The notes beneath the pieces were generated by a model. The model worked only from the letters and a program-made list of their open reading frames with translations, did not search any database and was not told the DNA's origin. A stretch of DNA of 64,000 nt, taken from assembly GCA_950295325.1 (NCBI GenBank), contig OX485804.1, forward strand, positions 31,556,001 to 31,620,000, in the 5' to 3' direction. Shown piece by piece: positions 1-12,060 of the stretch (position 1 is the first letter of the stretch; every line of letters begins with the position of its first letter). The translations under genes and the position numbers were made by a program. Origin of the DNA: Polytrichum commune (Eukaryota > Streptophyta > Polytrichopsida > Polytrichales > Polytrichaceae).

Positions 1-263
1 CCTACCACTATTTGTCACACTTTTGAAAAAAAAATGGGCATTACAGATTTACAATGTTGCAATCACTGTTACTTACCAAGTGGTTTTTCTGTCCAAATTT
101 CAATCATTCGTGACAATCTTTCATTACAGAAATGCTAGGATGTAGAATATACCAAAAGTGGATGAACTAAAAGTAAGTTGCCATGACAGTGCTTGTAAAT
201 TTGTGCAAAACAAGTGTCAATTGGAAAGTGACCACAGTCTTTAGTCTCCAAGGTTATAGTTAA

Positions 264-766
264 GGGCCACTTCACACACGAGACTGAGAGCCCGTGACCA
301 TTACACTTCAAGCACTCTCATTGGTGGGAAAGGCAGAGCCGGTCCAAGTTCGTTTCACACTACGCTCGAGGGACCAACGGAGTATGTGAATGCAAGATGG
401 ATGTAAAGTCTACATGGATTCTTACATTGCATTGAATGGATCATGTTTCATGGTCACTTGGACTATTTTCAAAAACCACCTCTTGGAGGTGGGCCTACCA
501 CAAAACCACTGGGAGACCATGGCACTCCAAACGTTCACAACCGTTGGTTTATTTTATTTTTATTATGTGTGAGGACCTGCATGAATCGAAATTCATCGAA
601 ATAGCATTCAGTTGAGGGCCCGGTCACATATGGCTTCACACTACACCTGAGGATCCGTGACCACGCTACATGATTTTGGAAGTGTGTTGGGACGGCGTTT
701 GGACACTTTCTTTTGGGCTCTCACAATTTCACGGTCACGGCTCTTGGCTTGTGTGTGAAGTGGCCC
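264..766. mobile_element. PIF/Harbinger (Tourist-like) non-autonomous element
   Basis: The ends form inverted repeats: GGGCCACTTCACACAC at the left and its complement GTGTGTGAAGTGGCCC at the right. Similarity continues about 50 bp inward (GAGAGCCCGTGACC against the complement of GGTCACGGCTCTTGG). The element is flanked by TAA at 261-263 and TAA at 767-769. A 3-bp TWA duplication with GGGCC-type ends is the hallmark of PIF/Harbinger. No transposase is encoded; short ORFs inside are not meaningful. A second, more diverged copy lies at 21034-21516. Confidence 0.75.
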
Positions 767-1139
767 TAACTTAATAGCCGTTGTTGCTCCATAATTTACT
801 GGGCAAATGCAGAAAAGTTGGGGGTGGGCGGCAGCAACAGGGACTTGGTAGTTGGTACACACCCAGCCCACCCCACCCGCCGAAATCATCCCCTCCCTCT
901 TCCTCTTCATAGCCTAGCTTGGTCGGCATTGTGCCCGACACACACGGCCCCACCCTCCACTCTACTTAACATTCTCTTTGATACTTCCTCTCATAGCATC
1001 ATCTCAGGCTCACCATAGACTTACTCCACCCATTACACTTTGTAACGTAGCTAGGTATCATCAGCCTTTGGTGGGTTCATAACCCTAATTAACGGCGGGC
1101 TTGGCATTACTAAGGTAGATGGGTCCGAAAGGGTTACCT
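767..1139. other. intergenic, no gene recognised
   Basis: Contains C-rich stretches around 830-960 and short overlapping ORFs on both strands without recognisable domains. Nothing else supported. Confidence 0.4.
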
Positions 1140-1512
1140 TTTCCGACTAGCCCACTTGAACTCCTCGAGGATACGGAACATGCGATTAGTACAAGATGGG
1201 TTACTAAATCCAAATCGAGGCCGTAGTCACTGTCCTCATCATTTTCGGAGTCTAATTGAATATCGTGTGCAAGAAGATTCTCGTGCTCGATAAATGGTCG
1301 TATAGGTCTTCCCAACAGTGTTGATTGTCGAGTGTAGAATGGTTGTCATATTCAGAACATGACGTCCCATTTTTTATTTTTATTTTTTGTGTGAAAAACA
1401 TGTCTTTTTGGTATCCATTCTTGGAGCCACACCTAAACTACGTAGCACTCCATTACAGGGATGTGATCGAGAAAAGCAAGTGAATAGGGGTTGTCTATCT
1501 TAGAGTCGCAAG
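1140..1512. repeat. dispersed repeat Q, copy A
   Basis: This stretch matches 49239-49580 and then 51766-51810. Shared landmarks are AAATCCAAATCGAGGCC, a tract ending TGGTCRTATAG, GTTGATTGTCGAGT/GTTGACTGTTGAGT, TTGGAGCCACACC/TTGAAGCCACACC and GGGGTTGTCTATCTTA/AGGGTTGTCTACCTTA. Copy A is uninterrupted, so it serves as the empty site for the transposon at 49581-51765. A minus-strand ORF of up to 76 aa (1085-1315) with an acidic SENDEDSDYGLDLDL stretch overlaps it, but its family is not recognised. Confidence 0.65.
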
Positions 1513-3483
1513 ACCAATTAAGAACAATCAATCCTATTGGTTGGGGGTTAAATCTTGGACCCAAGGGGTTTACACTAGAACCTGGGTCCTGAGTCCGGAG
1601 TATGAGAATATGAAGTGCCATTAATGTGACACCACTTTGCCGTCAAATCTTGTTGGTCTCAACCCAAGAAAACATTAATATTCCACCCAATCTGAAAAAT
1701 CCAAACTTCACTCTTGGGTCGGAAAAGCAAGGCCCACTACAGGATGTTTTGAACCCTAAGTTCCTTGGACCTGGACCTACCCTAAGTCATATTGGAGATT
1801 GTAATCCACAGCCGTGACCTTCATGGGTAGGTAACAATAATGAAGACGCGGTCTCTTCATCAGATACGGATATTGAAATAATATTTAGGTACGTACTACA
1901 CAACGGTCATGACTGGCCTTGTCCTCCCATAATGTTGTTGTTACAGAGCTTATACTTAGAGGTGGAGTAAGAAAAAAGTGAACCTCTGCTTGTAGCTACT
2001 AGACTTGCCAGGAAGATGGGATTAGAATTAGTTAATGAAATTTTTACTGCTGCCAGAGTTGTCTGCAAATCCCACCACAACGTCCATATATATATATATA
2101 TATACTGATGCTTCTTGATTTTCTTTAGGTATGCATGTAAGGAACTTATGTACCCTTCCAACAAGTCATCCCAATCTCATCAATCAAGTGATCCATGGCT
2201 GGACTGGCTTTAGGTCCTTTACCGTGCAGTACATAATACATATATGCTGGTAGTCATGAGCCCAAACTACTTTCATCAGCTGCTGGTGGCAAAAAAATCC
2301 TTGCTTTCAAACAGGTGTAATATATTTAGTTTCCTGGGTATTGTTGATACCCAGAATCTAGCAGCCTAATGTTAAGATTGATTAACTGTGGTGACGGAAC
2401 AGATTCATGAGGTTGCTGTATTGAAGGTGCTCATGAGTGCAGTAACTTAAGAAGACCTTCGGATTATGAATGTCTTGGATGTTGTAACTTAAAAGCTCCG
2501 GAAATGACGAAGAAGTTGTAATCTGACAGAGCCACCGTGTCCAATGATTATAGAAGAGTATAATCATGTGGTAGCAGACTAAAGTAGAGTGGTTGCACAT
2601 GCATCTCTTGTAATTCAGGTGACTTCACAGTCCAACCGCCACACCCTTTTAGTACATACTGCTCTTGGCACTAGGCCAGGATGCTCAGTTTGAAGGCTTT
2701 AGCCTGTCATATCCAATACCCACAGACACTACTACCGTAGACTAACTTTGAAAGGGGAATATATCCTCCACTCAGGTATAAAGGCACTAACAACCTATCT
2801 TCTAATTGAGACTCTAACCGGGAGGCTTCAAATTACATGACAAGAGAGGCCATGAAGGCGGCCTTGATCTGAATCAGTGTCCACGCTAAAACCTTGATAT
2901 ACTGATCTGATTGCCCAGAATGGGTACATTACGTTAGTCAGCTCTATTGTCCCCTTGCCTCTGAAAAGTCATGTGAGGGTGTACAATTTCAAAATTAAAA
3001 AAAGTCATATCAACATGCAGATCACAACCATGATGTTACTCCCTGACTTAAGCTTAAATCATATCTTGGAGGTCCTGCCAAACCTGCACTGGCAGTATTA
3101 AGAGAACAGAGATTGTGACTCCTTAAGATGATGACTACTTATCAATATTGGTGGACAGAGGTGGAAAGATGCTTCTGCAAAAGTACCCTTACTTACGTTG
3201 AGTCTTTCCTAAGGTTCATATAGAAAAAGATGTGTGCCCTCTTCAAGTCAAGTACAGCCTTGATGTCATACATGCATGATTGGTATTTGTCAAAATGCGC
3301 AAGACTTCAAAACTCCACAAGATATGGCAAATGTCAAGCACTTAGATTAACAAACTCTATTGTGTTATTTATATATTAATTATTTTCTTTAACTCTGTGA
3401 TCTGTTGATCTACATTGCCTTGAGCAGTTTCCAGTATCCAGTTGATACCTGCATGTAACTACCACGACTAGACTGTTAATGGC
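1513..3483. other. intergenic, no gene recognised
   Basis: No long ORF. A short (TA)n run lies at about 2088-2103. Weak low-information ORFs of 60-85 codons occur on both strands and none shows a domain. Confidence 0.4.
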
Positions 3484-3985
3484 ATTTAGTGTCACATACA
3501 CTATTTACGAAGGGCCTAAACTAGATGTTTGGAGGTTTCAAAGTGTCATGCTTGCTGATTGTCAATATGCTTTCATTCATCAACATAAGTCATTTTTTTA
3601 AGTGAAAAAATATCTACATTATGATGTTCAGAGTAGCACATTTAGATGATAGGCCTGTGTTTTAGTATGCAAGGGGAAGATATTTTTGAGTGTACTAATG
3701 TTAAGTGTCATGTATTTACATTTAGTATGCAAGAGGAAGATATTCTTGAGCATATTAATGGCAAGAATTATTCGTGTAAATTTTAGTCAACTTTGTAGAC
3801 CGTTGTGTAACATACGCATGCACCTCATAACATTATTGAACATAATTATGCCAAGATATAAGTATGCACACTTGAACGCTAATTATCATGAGGTGACACT
3901 TATGATGAAGTTATTAATCATCAGTGTAACCTAGCACATGTCTCAAAATAAGTTAAGTGACACTATTATGCATGTGACACTAAAT
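3484..3985. mobile_element. TIR element, family R copy 1
   Basis: Starts ATTTAGTGTCACATAC and ends with the inverse GTGACACTAAAT, giving short terminal inverted repeats. Internal sequence contains a direct repeat of TTTAGTATGCAAGRGGAAGATAT (3661-3684 and 3721-3745) and recurs at 14690-15374 on the other strand and at about 25090-25490. Its termini resemble those of the ~195-bp MITE family at 37839-38252. No transposase seen. Confidence 0.55.
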
Positions 3986-6860
3986 ACAGAAACGTTGTAC
4001 TACAAGCTAAATCATCTCATACACTCCAAATTCATGGCCGATCATGTATGTAGTGTCTTGGGACAATTATCCTTTACATGTTGCATATACCATGATAATT
4101 GACCATTTAACAAGCTGAAAGTATACCACATGTTATATACAATATAAACATAGAATTTCAATAGGGGATTGCTGAATTGACCACACACTCGTTAAAACGA
4201 CCATTGTCAACATGTAAGGTGTCGAGTAGGCTCCGACTTGTAATCCAAGTTAGCCAAGTTTATTAATTTTAACACATGGCTAAAACCTTGCTCCTTTTCA
4301 TGTATGCGATAAAAAATCAAAATTTGACAAGCCATGTGAACATGCGACGCATCTCTGTGGTCGTTTTAACAAACTATGTGATCGATTTAACAATTCCCTG
4401 TAAATTTATATAGAGGTTATGCGATGATGTGTAGCAGCAATGGTGAAACATATATTTCGGGTGTAGAATAAGGAATGTTACATATGCTTCCCCATATAAT
4501 TATTGCCTATCTCAACATTAAATATGTGATAATCAACCCAAGCGGATGTGTTCTTAAGAAGGATGAGGCAGTTCAAGTAAGGGCTCAGTAATTTGTGCAA
4601 CCAATCAAGTTGCCTGCATACATACATAATGCCCGTTATGTAACTTTTGCAATCGATGCCATGCTTTTTGCGCGATCCGGGGTTAAGAGTACAATGTGGA
4701 CATCCAGGAAATTCATGGAGGCCAACGCAGTGCCACCCAAGCGTGAGGGAATGTGGAGGATAAAAGTAGCATACAGTATCTTTTGGTGGCTTATCCAATG
4801 CAGTTGGTTGTAAATTTCCAAGTCAAGTGCATAGTTTGCAGGGTTCTCCAGGCTGACATGCACCGGCAAGCCTTGAGCTTATGGGAACCAATCACCTCCT
4901 TCCTAACGTGGAACTGTTCAATAATATTCTCCCACAAAGTGATACAGATGTGCCCAAAAAGTGGACATCATTACAGAAGTGCACCTGATATTTAATGAAT
5001 GGTGGCTGTTTGAGGTGTATGTTATATATCCTACTAGCAATTATGTTTCTGGGGGAACTTTTCTAGCAGTATGGTAATCCCTAGACGTTGGTGCGTTCCA
5101 AAGAGCCCACCTTTGTAGTTTCTGATAAAGTTCAAAGGCCTGCTCAAAAGCTAGTGGTGGTGCAACTCTGACATGCATCGGCTTCTAGGAGCACTGAAAC
5201 ATTTTTCCAAATAAAGTGCGAAGTCTAGGAGGGGGAACCGTGCCAAGAGAACACAGGGTGATGATCTGTCAACAAGGGTTTCACAAAACCATGTCTTACA
5301 TTAAGATTCTTTGCTTTGTGCCACAGTTAGCTCTTGTTCTTTTGAGAAAGTTTTGGTGGAGCCCTTGCATCAGTGAGCACCCATCTGACATGCATGCTAG
5401 GGAGAAGAGGCCTGAGACACGGTGACTTCGTACCTCATAGCAAGCCGGGATAGTGCCAACAGGTCCCATTGTTAAGGAGAAATTTGGGAATCAAATTATC
5501 AACATTGTGGCCCACACTCGCCTTGTGTATTGGCATATGCAGGAGCACGGAACAGGGAAAGCATCTCCGAATCCAACGAGGCTGGGATTGATTAATTCCC
5601 ACCTCCTTCGAAGCAACAAGTAACTAACTGCTGGCAATTCCAACTCAGGAACATTAAGCTGAGACCTTGTCCCTCACAAAGGCAATAGCTGAATCTAGAG
5701 TGGTGAACCCTACATGGATGAATCACATCAATACTCCTGATCATGACAACGAATTAATCCTGTGTCCTCTTCCACAGCTTTAGACGGTTTCATCGCATGG
5801 TTGGTGGACTTGTTGACTACACTAAATAAACATCTGATCTAGTGTGGCCCACACTATTCATCTAGTGTGACGCACACTAAATGTTTTGCGGTCGCTGGGT
5901 GGCAACTAGAGAGGGTGTCACATGACACTTGGTGCTACATGACAAGTAACGAAGACCATTCTAATTAACATGGCACACTACATCATCAGATGTTTAGTGT
6001 AGCTTTCAAGTTTCACCAACAGAGGTTAGAGAAGGCTCGTCAAGGGGTGACTCTGGTTTACGTGTTGTATACTTGTAGATGGCCCCTGTAGGCGTTGTTG
6101 CTGGATAAATGTGTGTATGATTTTGACATAGGTAATTGAGATATTAGTTTAATGGACATCAGGAGTACTCAGTCAGCGAGCACCGAATTTTACACAGGCT
6201 GTTGTAATGTTAGAGCGAAGCTTCTTTCGACATTACAGAGACTGCACAGATACTTTTTCACAGATATACTTTTTCACAGATAAAACCTCACAACCTCGTG
6301 GTCATTGCTGAAACGAACACAATTTTTTATATACCACCTAAAAAATTTTCACTGCTTTTTTATCTCGCCACTTATAAGGCTACTGAAACGAAGTAGCAAG
6401 AATAGGATTCCATTGCTTGGAATATTTCAGATTGGTTCCATTGTCCTACATGACGGTACTCGCAATGGAGAGCGTAGATTTGTCTATCGGAGGCACAAAT
6501 AGCAATTGACCTCTGTAGATCTTGGGATATGGCTGTAGAGCATCTTCATCTGGCACCACAAGTACTTTCTGTGTAAAAATTGACCGTCATGAGGTACCGT
6601 CGTTTCAGGGGGAAGCGACCGTCTTCACAAGAGGAGCTGCCTACCGTTCTTGCCTCGGCCACTAAGTTCACCAACCTCACATTCTGACAACCAACTAGTC
6701 AGTGGATGGAACTTAGAATAACATGTTCAGTTCAGTGACTGAATCAGTCAAATTACTGCATTTGATGCAGAAACGGAAGCAATATTTATCTGATATATTG
6801 AACTTCGCAGCACAAACTTCGGCATTCATGAGTACAGACCACTCAAGTGGAGGACTCAAA
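3986..6860. other. intergenic; unassigned minus ORF
   Basis: The longest reading frame is minus 4478-4798 (106 aa), overlapped by another minus frame at 4636-4869. Neither shows a domain I recognise and they compete for the same DNA, so I do not call a gene. The stretch 4600-5720 is less AT-rich than its surroundings and could be a decayed gene or element. Confidence 0.35.
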
Positions 6861-6995
6861 AGATCCCTTAAGTTCCTCACCTCTGTCCCAGTATCTAGGA
6901 TTATCGTAGATGTATCACTTTCACAAATGGTACCATCTACCTCCCCCCTAGATACTAGACAGAGGTGGTGAAACTAAGAACTTCAGGATTCCTGC
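6861..6995. other. fold-back hairpin 1
   Basis: The arm around 6875-6914 (CACCTCTGTC then AGTATCTAG then GTAGATG) is mirrored at 6932-6973 (CATCTAC then CTAGATACT then GACAGAGGTG). The arms are about 40 nt with small bulges and the loop about 17-20 nt. The size suits a small-RNA precursor or a tiny fold-back transposon. No known mature miRNA was recognised. Confidence 0.5.
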
Positions 6996-7035
6996 GACTT
7001 CTCGAGATCAACTCATACAATATGCATGCCTCAGG

Positions 7036-7144
7036 ATCCAAGACATAATCTCGTTGAGTCATCACCCTCCCTGCAATGAGTCACTGGGAGTTATAGCTTG
7101 AAAAGAAAAGGAGGGTGATGCCTCAACGAGATTATGTTTTGGTG
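7036..7144. other. fold-back hairpin 2, precursor-sized
   Basis: Arm 7044-7070 (starts CATAATCTCGTTGAG) and arm 7110-7136 (ends CAACGAGATTATG) pair over 27 positions with one mismatch. Pairing extends outwards about 8 nt with two or three mismatches, to about 35 bp. The loop is 39 nt. Length and near-perfect stem fit a young MIRNA-like locus, but a short inverted-repeat transposon is equally possible. No transcript evidence. Confidence 0.6.
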
Positions 7145-10100
7145 CCATTTAGCTTTCTGTCTAGAGGCGAACACTAAAAACGGTTGAACTTGTTCTGAAA
7201 AGCTTTTCCCAGAGCCTAATAGCTACAGTTGACCTCCTTGGCAGCTGCCAGCAAGAAGTGTATGCAGACTCCAGAGTTACACCAGGATCATAAGGGGCCC
7301 AACCATGAGTTAATTATAGGTAGCTGCTTGTGCAAAGTTCACAGGACCTGAGGAGAGTAATTACTTTAATCTGGTTCTTAAAGTAGAAAGGAAAAAGGCT
7401 AGAGGTTTTGATTTGGCTGTGCAACCGAGTAAAGACGATCATCCGATTCTGCAGCTAGCCGTCCCAGCCCTCTGCCGGGTGCCAGGCTTAGGACATAGCA
7501 GCATTCAAATCGTAGGCAGGCTCCTTAAGGTACCCAACAGTTAATGATAATGGTCGGTCATGAGTCGACGACTCCACAACATGTGACATTAGAGATATAT
7601 TTTTGAGGAGGGTTACTTATACCCTTGAAGAAGGCAGTTGACCTTCTATGTCAGTTGCCTGCAGACAGCTACGCAAGTAAACCAACCATCATCCCCCCCC
7701 CCCCTGCACCTTTCTTCTGGAACAAGAGAATCTCTTCATAAACTTGCTTCAGAGGTAGACATACACCTGAATACATGCCTACCTTGTTATGCCCACCTGA
7801 ATGATGTACCCTGATCATCTAATTGCCTTAACTCAACTTACCGGCCTTGAGGCTCTGAGCCACCAAACCCATGTGTACTTTTGGTTTGCAATAACTCCTG
7901 CTCCAAGTGCCTCCCTGCCGAATTCAAGACTAGAAGATGAAGTTGCGCCTGCTGCACCATCGAGATTCCCCATCTCGGGAGGGTACAGCACACACACATG
8001 AATATCCTGGTTGACTACATATACTACCACAACAAACCCAAAACCCAGCCCTCTGGAGATCACTGGATCTCATGTGTGTCTTTTGGAGCGCTGGTCTTTG
8101 TGCCTACGTCCTTTAATTATATGCCCAGATTGTCTCACCTTGTTGTCTTCTCCCTCGCTGCCTTTAGCGGTAACGTACCTGTAGCCTTACGTCATCACTC
8201 ACTGGTGCCAAATATTGTGCTGCTGCTTAATTAAGCTGGCACTGGTCGCTGGGATCGATGTTCTTCAGAGAATCTTATATATAACCCGAAGTCATTATAA
8301 GCCTAACAACACATTCCTGGGAAAAATCTTGTAGTAATATTGGAGGTGGTGCCAGGGTAGGGTGGAACAAGGTTTCATCTTTGCAAGGCCAGATGAAGGA
8401 TATGAACATGCTGAGTACACTGCGAGGAATTAGTTGATATTATAGCTTACAGGAAGTGAAGATGACAGGGTTTGTGGAATGGAATTCCGGACGCGCATCA
8501 AGTTAATGACATCCTGGACAAGTGCGTGAACATGCATATGGTATGAACGTGCTATGTGTACAATATTCACCTCGTCCTAGCAGCAGCTAGGTGGGAGTGT
8601 TTTCTGAGAAACTTACATCCAGTGGCAGAAAGGCATCCACCCGGCTTGACCAACGCAAACTGGATAGCGCGTTTACCTCAAGAAAATGATCTCATTCCTT
8701 CCTGAGGCCATCAGCTACTCTGTAAGGGTGGACCACGTTGCACGGGGTTGCAGAGTTGATCAAGCCTGAACCTAGAATGTTAAATCTCTGCTCCTTGCAG
8801 GTAGAGCTCTCACAATTTGATCCAAATGTTCATGGTAATCATCTCCATCGGTTATCTGTCAATCTCAAAACCCGAATTAAAGTAAGTAAAAACGGGGCCC
8901 TTGTCTTTCCAGATTTAGCTACGACCACCCCTCCCCCCCCCCCCAAATATGAGGGCAATTAATGGCAAGATGCAGAAGCTTTAAAAACATATCTTGAACG
9001 ATGTATGTCAAAATTCAGCAAGAATTAATACTCAACAAGATGTTTGCCTCGAAGTATATAACCCTCGCCAAAGGCAGGCACTCGTGGTCGACTTTGATAA
9101 AATCAAGACAAAACGCATGCAACATCTTTTAAGACTGATCCGTTGAGGCTAGCATTGTACTTTAAAAGTTATGAGCAACAGTAGACTTGCCTGCAACATC
9201 CTATTGGTGACGTCCTGCTCGCACAGAAAGCTCTGTGCATTCAACAGGTCTGCTTGAAGTTGTTCAACCTTCGCTTGCACTGGGCTTGCACTCCAGCTTG
9301 GGTTCACAAACATCAATTTCATGTCTTCGTGGCTGATTTTCCATGAATTCCTGGGATAATCGTGGAATGTAATCTAAGGCCTGCATGGGAGGTCCAGCAG
9401 GACCGACTTCAATGTAGCCACCTCGCACGCAGAACCAAAGTTGATTCCAGAAGCACCATGGCTCAAATTTAAACCTGAAGGGTGTGCAATTCGAGCCTAG
9501 GGAGATTCAGATGACAGTGATGCACTTGCAAATGATGATGAAACCACCAAGAGCCGCGATTGACTGATAAAAGACACAGCATTCATGAAAAGAATTTAAA
9601 GTGAAAAGTGAGGTGTGTGTGTGTGTGTGTGCACTGTGTGTGTCAGAGAGAGGAGACAGTATATAACCTATGCTAAAATACTTTATAAAATATATACTGT
9701 GGGAGAATGGGAGACGAGTTCCACCCAAGCTAGCCGCGGAACATGATGAAGGTCCAATAAATCCCAGAATTGAGCCGATATGTATCTACACTCTTCAATG
9801 TCTGCTACCAACTGCACCGATGCTAACTAACTAACTAACTACCTGTGTGACAAGACTAATTAATTAAGCTAGGCCTGATACCCTGAGCTTGGATGAGAAG
9901 TCGCCGTTGCATTGAAGTCTGGGGTTGGTACACATTTCAACGAGCTTGAGACGTCTTTGATATCAAAACATGTTGAAAGGATTCTCCATCTTTCCCTCTT
10001 ATGTACAGCTGCTGCTAGGGCATGAGTTTGTTGCTGCATTTTGAGCCTAGCCCTTGATGGGTCTCTACTTATGGCTTCGTTTTCTATTCATGTTGATCTC

Positions 10101-10298
10101 CTTCCTTCTGAATGCTGTTATACACATGATCTAAACTACTATTGTACTACACCACCATCCGAATGCCATTCAATGGCATTGGCTGACCAGATTATCTACG
10201 AGCTCTTCAATCGACCTCTATGAATCTGCACCGAGCTTGGTCGCACCTGAAACAGTTCACCAATATCATCTCAAGTCAGATTATGGTCACCCACTCGT
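7145..10298. other. intergenic, no gene recognised
   Basis: Holds poly(C) tracts of 12 nt at 7693-7704 and 8933-8944 and a (GT)n run at about 9613-9630. Plus-strand ORFs at 7801-8001 and 7998-8234 overlap, lack domains and are not called as genes. Confidence 0.4.
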
Positions 10299-10302
10299 TT
10301 GG

Positions 10303-10330
10303 GATGTCATTCTCTATGGAGAATGACATC
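10303..10330. other. perfect 12-bp stem, 4-nt loop
   Basis: GATGTCATTCTC, loop TATG, GAGAATGACATC. It lies about 300 bp beyond the stop codon of the VQ gene, so it could be in that gene's 3' UTR. A second short palindrome, AATGCCATT-C-AATGGCATT, lies at about 10161-10179. Function unknown. Confidence 0.45.
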
Positions 10331-10626
10331 AATGCCATCGATCTCCAACATGCATGAAAGATATCATGCTGATTGTATTCTACTACATATACACACTGAG
10401 ATCACTCAGTTTCCTGTTCCAGTAGAGACTCGCCGGCGACAAGGTTTTTTGGAATTACACATTATAGCTGGAGTCATTTTAAGAAAAAGAAAAAGAAAGA
10501 CTTCACTCCAAAGAGATCATTTCAAGCTGACTATACATATCCCGTGTGTAATGTTCTCCACTTTCAAGTAGCCGCCGCAGCGGAGGAGATTTGAAGTAGT
10601 TGAAGTGTGCAGGTGCTTACCAGGAG

Positions 10627-10940
10627 CTACAAATTCTCAAAAAAATTGGTGCCCTGAATTAGGGGCGGTTGAACACTGAATCTGCACGGCTGAGGCGGCA
10701 TGAACAATTGATCATTAAATGTGGCGCTGCTGCTGCTGCTGCTGCTAATAGGGGGAGTTGATCCGAGAGGCGGGAAGCTTGCGAACTCTGTCAGCGGCAC
10801 CGATGAGCAGGCGAAGCCTGCAGACGACATGTAATCCATGTCGGAGTCACCAAACCCCAAGGCGTTCAGACTACTGTCCAGAAAAGGGGGTGGGTAGGGT
10901 ATCATTGTGTTAGCAACGTTGTGATGATGCATATCCCTAC

Positions 10941-10976
<36 letters not shown>

Positions 10977-11823
10977 GACCTTGGGCAGGCTGCAGCATGG
11001 CCTCGCCTGCCGGTGATGAGTATTGGTACATGATGTTGTTCATCATGTGTTGATGATCTCCGAAGAACGGCGCTGGGATCTCGTTGAGGGCATACGGCGT
11101 CTCGCGGTGCGGGTAGAAGGAGAAGCTGTCGGTCCCAGGGCTGTAATCCAGCTCGGTTGAGCTGGCTGCTAATTCGTGAGAATGGCTGCTCATGGTGTTG
11201 CAGCTATCTCCGCTGATGTAACTCCCACTGTCGATGCTGTACGCGGAATCGATGCTATTGCACCGTGCTACAAGATGTTCCTGCTGCAGCTCCATCGTCG
11301 TAGTCCCACAAGCATCACCCACAAGCCTCTGGAGCACCTCCTTCGGTGAGCATTCGTGGTCCCACATCTGGCTAGTGAAGCTTGGATGATTACCACCGCC
11401 CCCCTGCAAGCTTAAGCTTCCTGATGCTGACACTGATGCTGATGATGTTACACCATCAGCTTGCAGCTGACTCGCACTAGTACCACTCGACTTGATGCGA
11501 GATCTTCGTTCCGATGATTTCTTACTTCGCCCTGTCAATCTCTGCACCGTGGACCGGAAGTTCGCTACATCAGTTTTGATCACCTTGGGCGCGAAAATGT
11601 GGATGACGCGAATGGTGGGAGCGAGCATGGGAGATCCGTTCGCCCCGTTCACTCCTCCCCAGTCTCGCCTTGGATGAGCAGCTGGAGGAGATCCTCCTGC
11701 TGCGGGTGGCTTCCCTGCACTGTGGGAGTCCTTGCTCACCCCGAGTAGATTCTCGGAGCCGACTCCATTCTTGCCATAGTGCTGCTTGGGTAATCCTTGA
11801 TGCTCATGTACGTAAGGTGCCAT
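10627..11823 (-). CDS. VQ-motif transcriptional co-regulator
   Basis: Encodes 398 aa with no interruption. Residues 71-98 hold the VQ core: a basic/hydrophobic lead-in (IRVIHIFAPKVIKTD) followed by FRSTVQRLTG at 89-98, an exact fit to FxxxVQxLTG. VQ proteins are plant nuclear cofactors that bind WRKY transcription factors or are MAP-kinase substrates, affecting defence, growth and seed traits; that role is family knowledge. A basic patch (99-111, KKSSERRSRIK) follows the motif and could serve nuclear import. The rest is low-complexity: a Gly/Pro-rich N-terminus, a Ser-rich middle, 11 Gln at 284-294, a His cluster near 299-301 and 8 Ser at 360-367. The C-terminus is FFENL. The ATG at 11823 has a favourable context (GGCCGCCATGGC) and gives the whole VQ lead-in. 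No intron is needed. It is the only intact gene called here. A TATA-like TATTTAAAAA lies near 12393-12404 on this strand, weak evidence for the promoter. Confidence 0.93.
10727..10976 (-). repeat. CAG/AGC trinucleotide runs inside the VQ gene
   Basis: Two (CTG)n runs on the plus strand, at about 10727-10746 and 10942-10976, are translated in different frames. The first gives AGC codons and a poly-Ser tract, the second CAG codons and a poly-Gln tract. Both are likely length-variable. Confidence 0.8.
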
Positions 11824-12060
11824 GGCGGCCAGGGCAAGGTTTAGGATGGATATCTATCAATGGGTTAAGTTGCAAACTGTGGGCCGATCGGCAGATCTGT
11901 TGACCGCTTGGCCTTCGAGGGGGAGGAGGTGGTGGTGGTGGTGGTGGTGGTTCTTCTTCTTCTTCTACTACTTCTTCAACCTCTTCTTCTTCTTCTTGCG
12001 GGGATCGAACAAATGCCTTCGGGTTGCTATCGGGGTGGTAATCTAAGCAACATAGCTCTC
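11824..12060 (-). promoter_or_regulatory. probable 5' leader of the VQ gene
   Basis: Upstream of the start codon in the direction of transcription. It carries (ACC)n and (GAA)n arrays (plus-strand GGT run 11928-11952, TTC-rich run 11952-11998). In the sense orientation this is a GAA-rich purine tract ending in CCACC repeats. The transcription start is not known, so calling it a leader is inference. Confidence 0.35.

Noticed and set aside
1085-1315. Acidic 76-aa minus ORF as a host gene
   Set aside because: Overlaps dispersed repeat Q and has no recognisable domain.
4478-4869. Minus ORFs of 106 and 77 aa as a gene
   Set aside because: They overlap in different frames, show no domain and no conserved start context.
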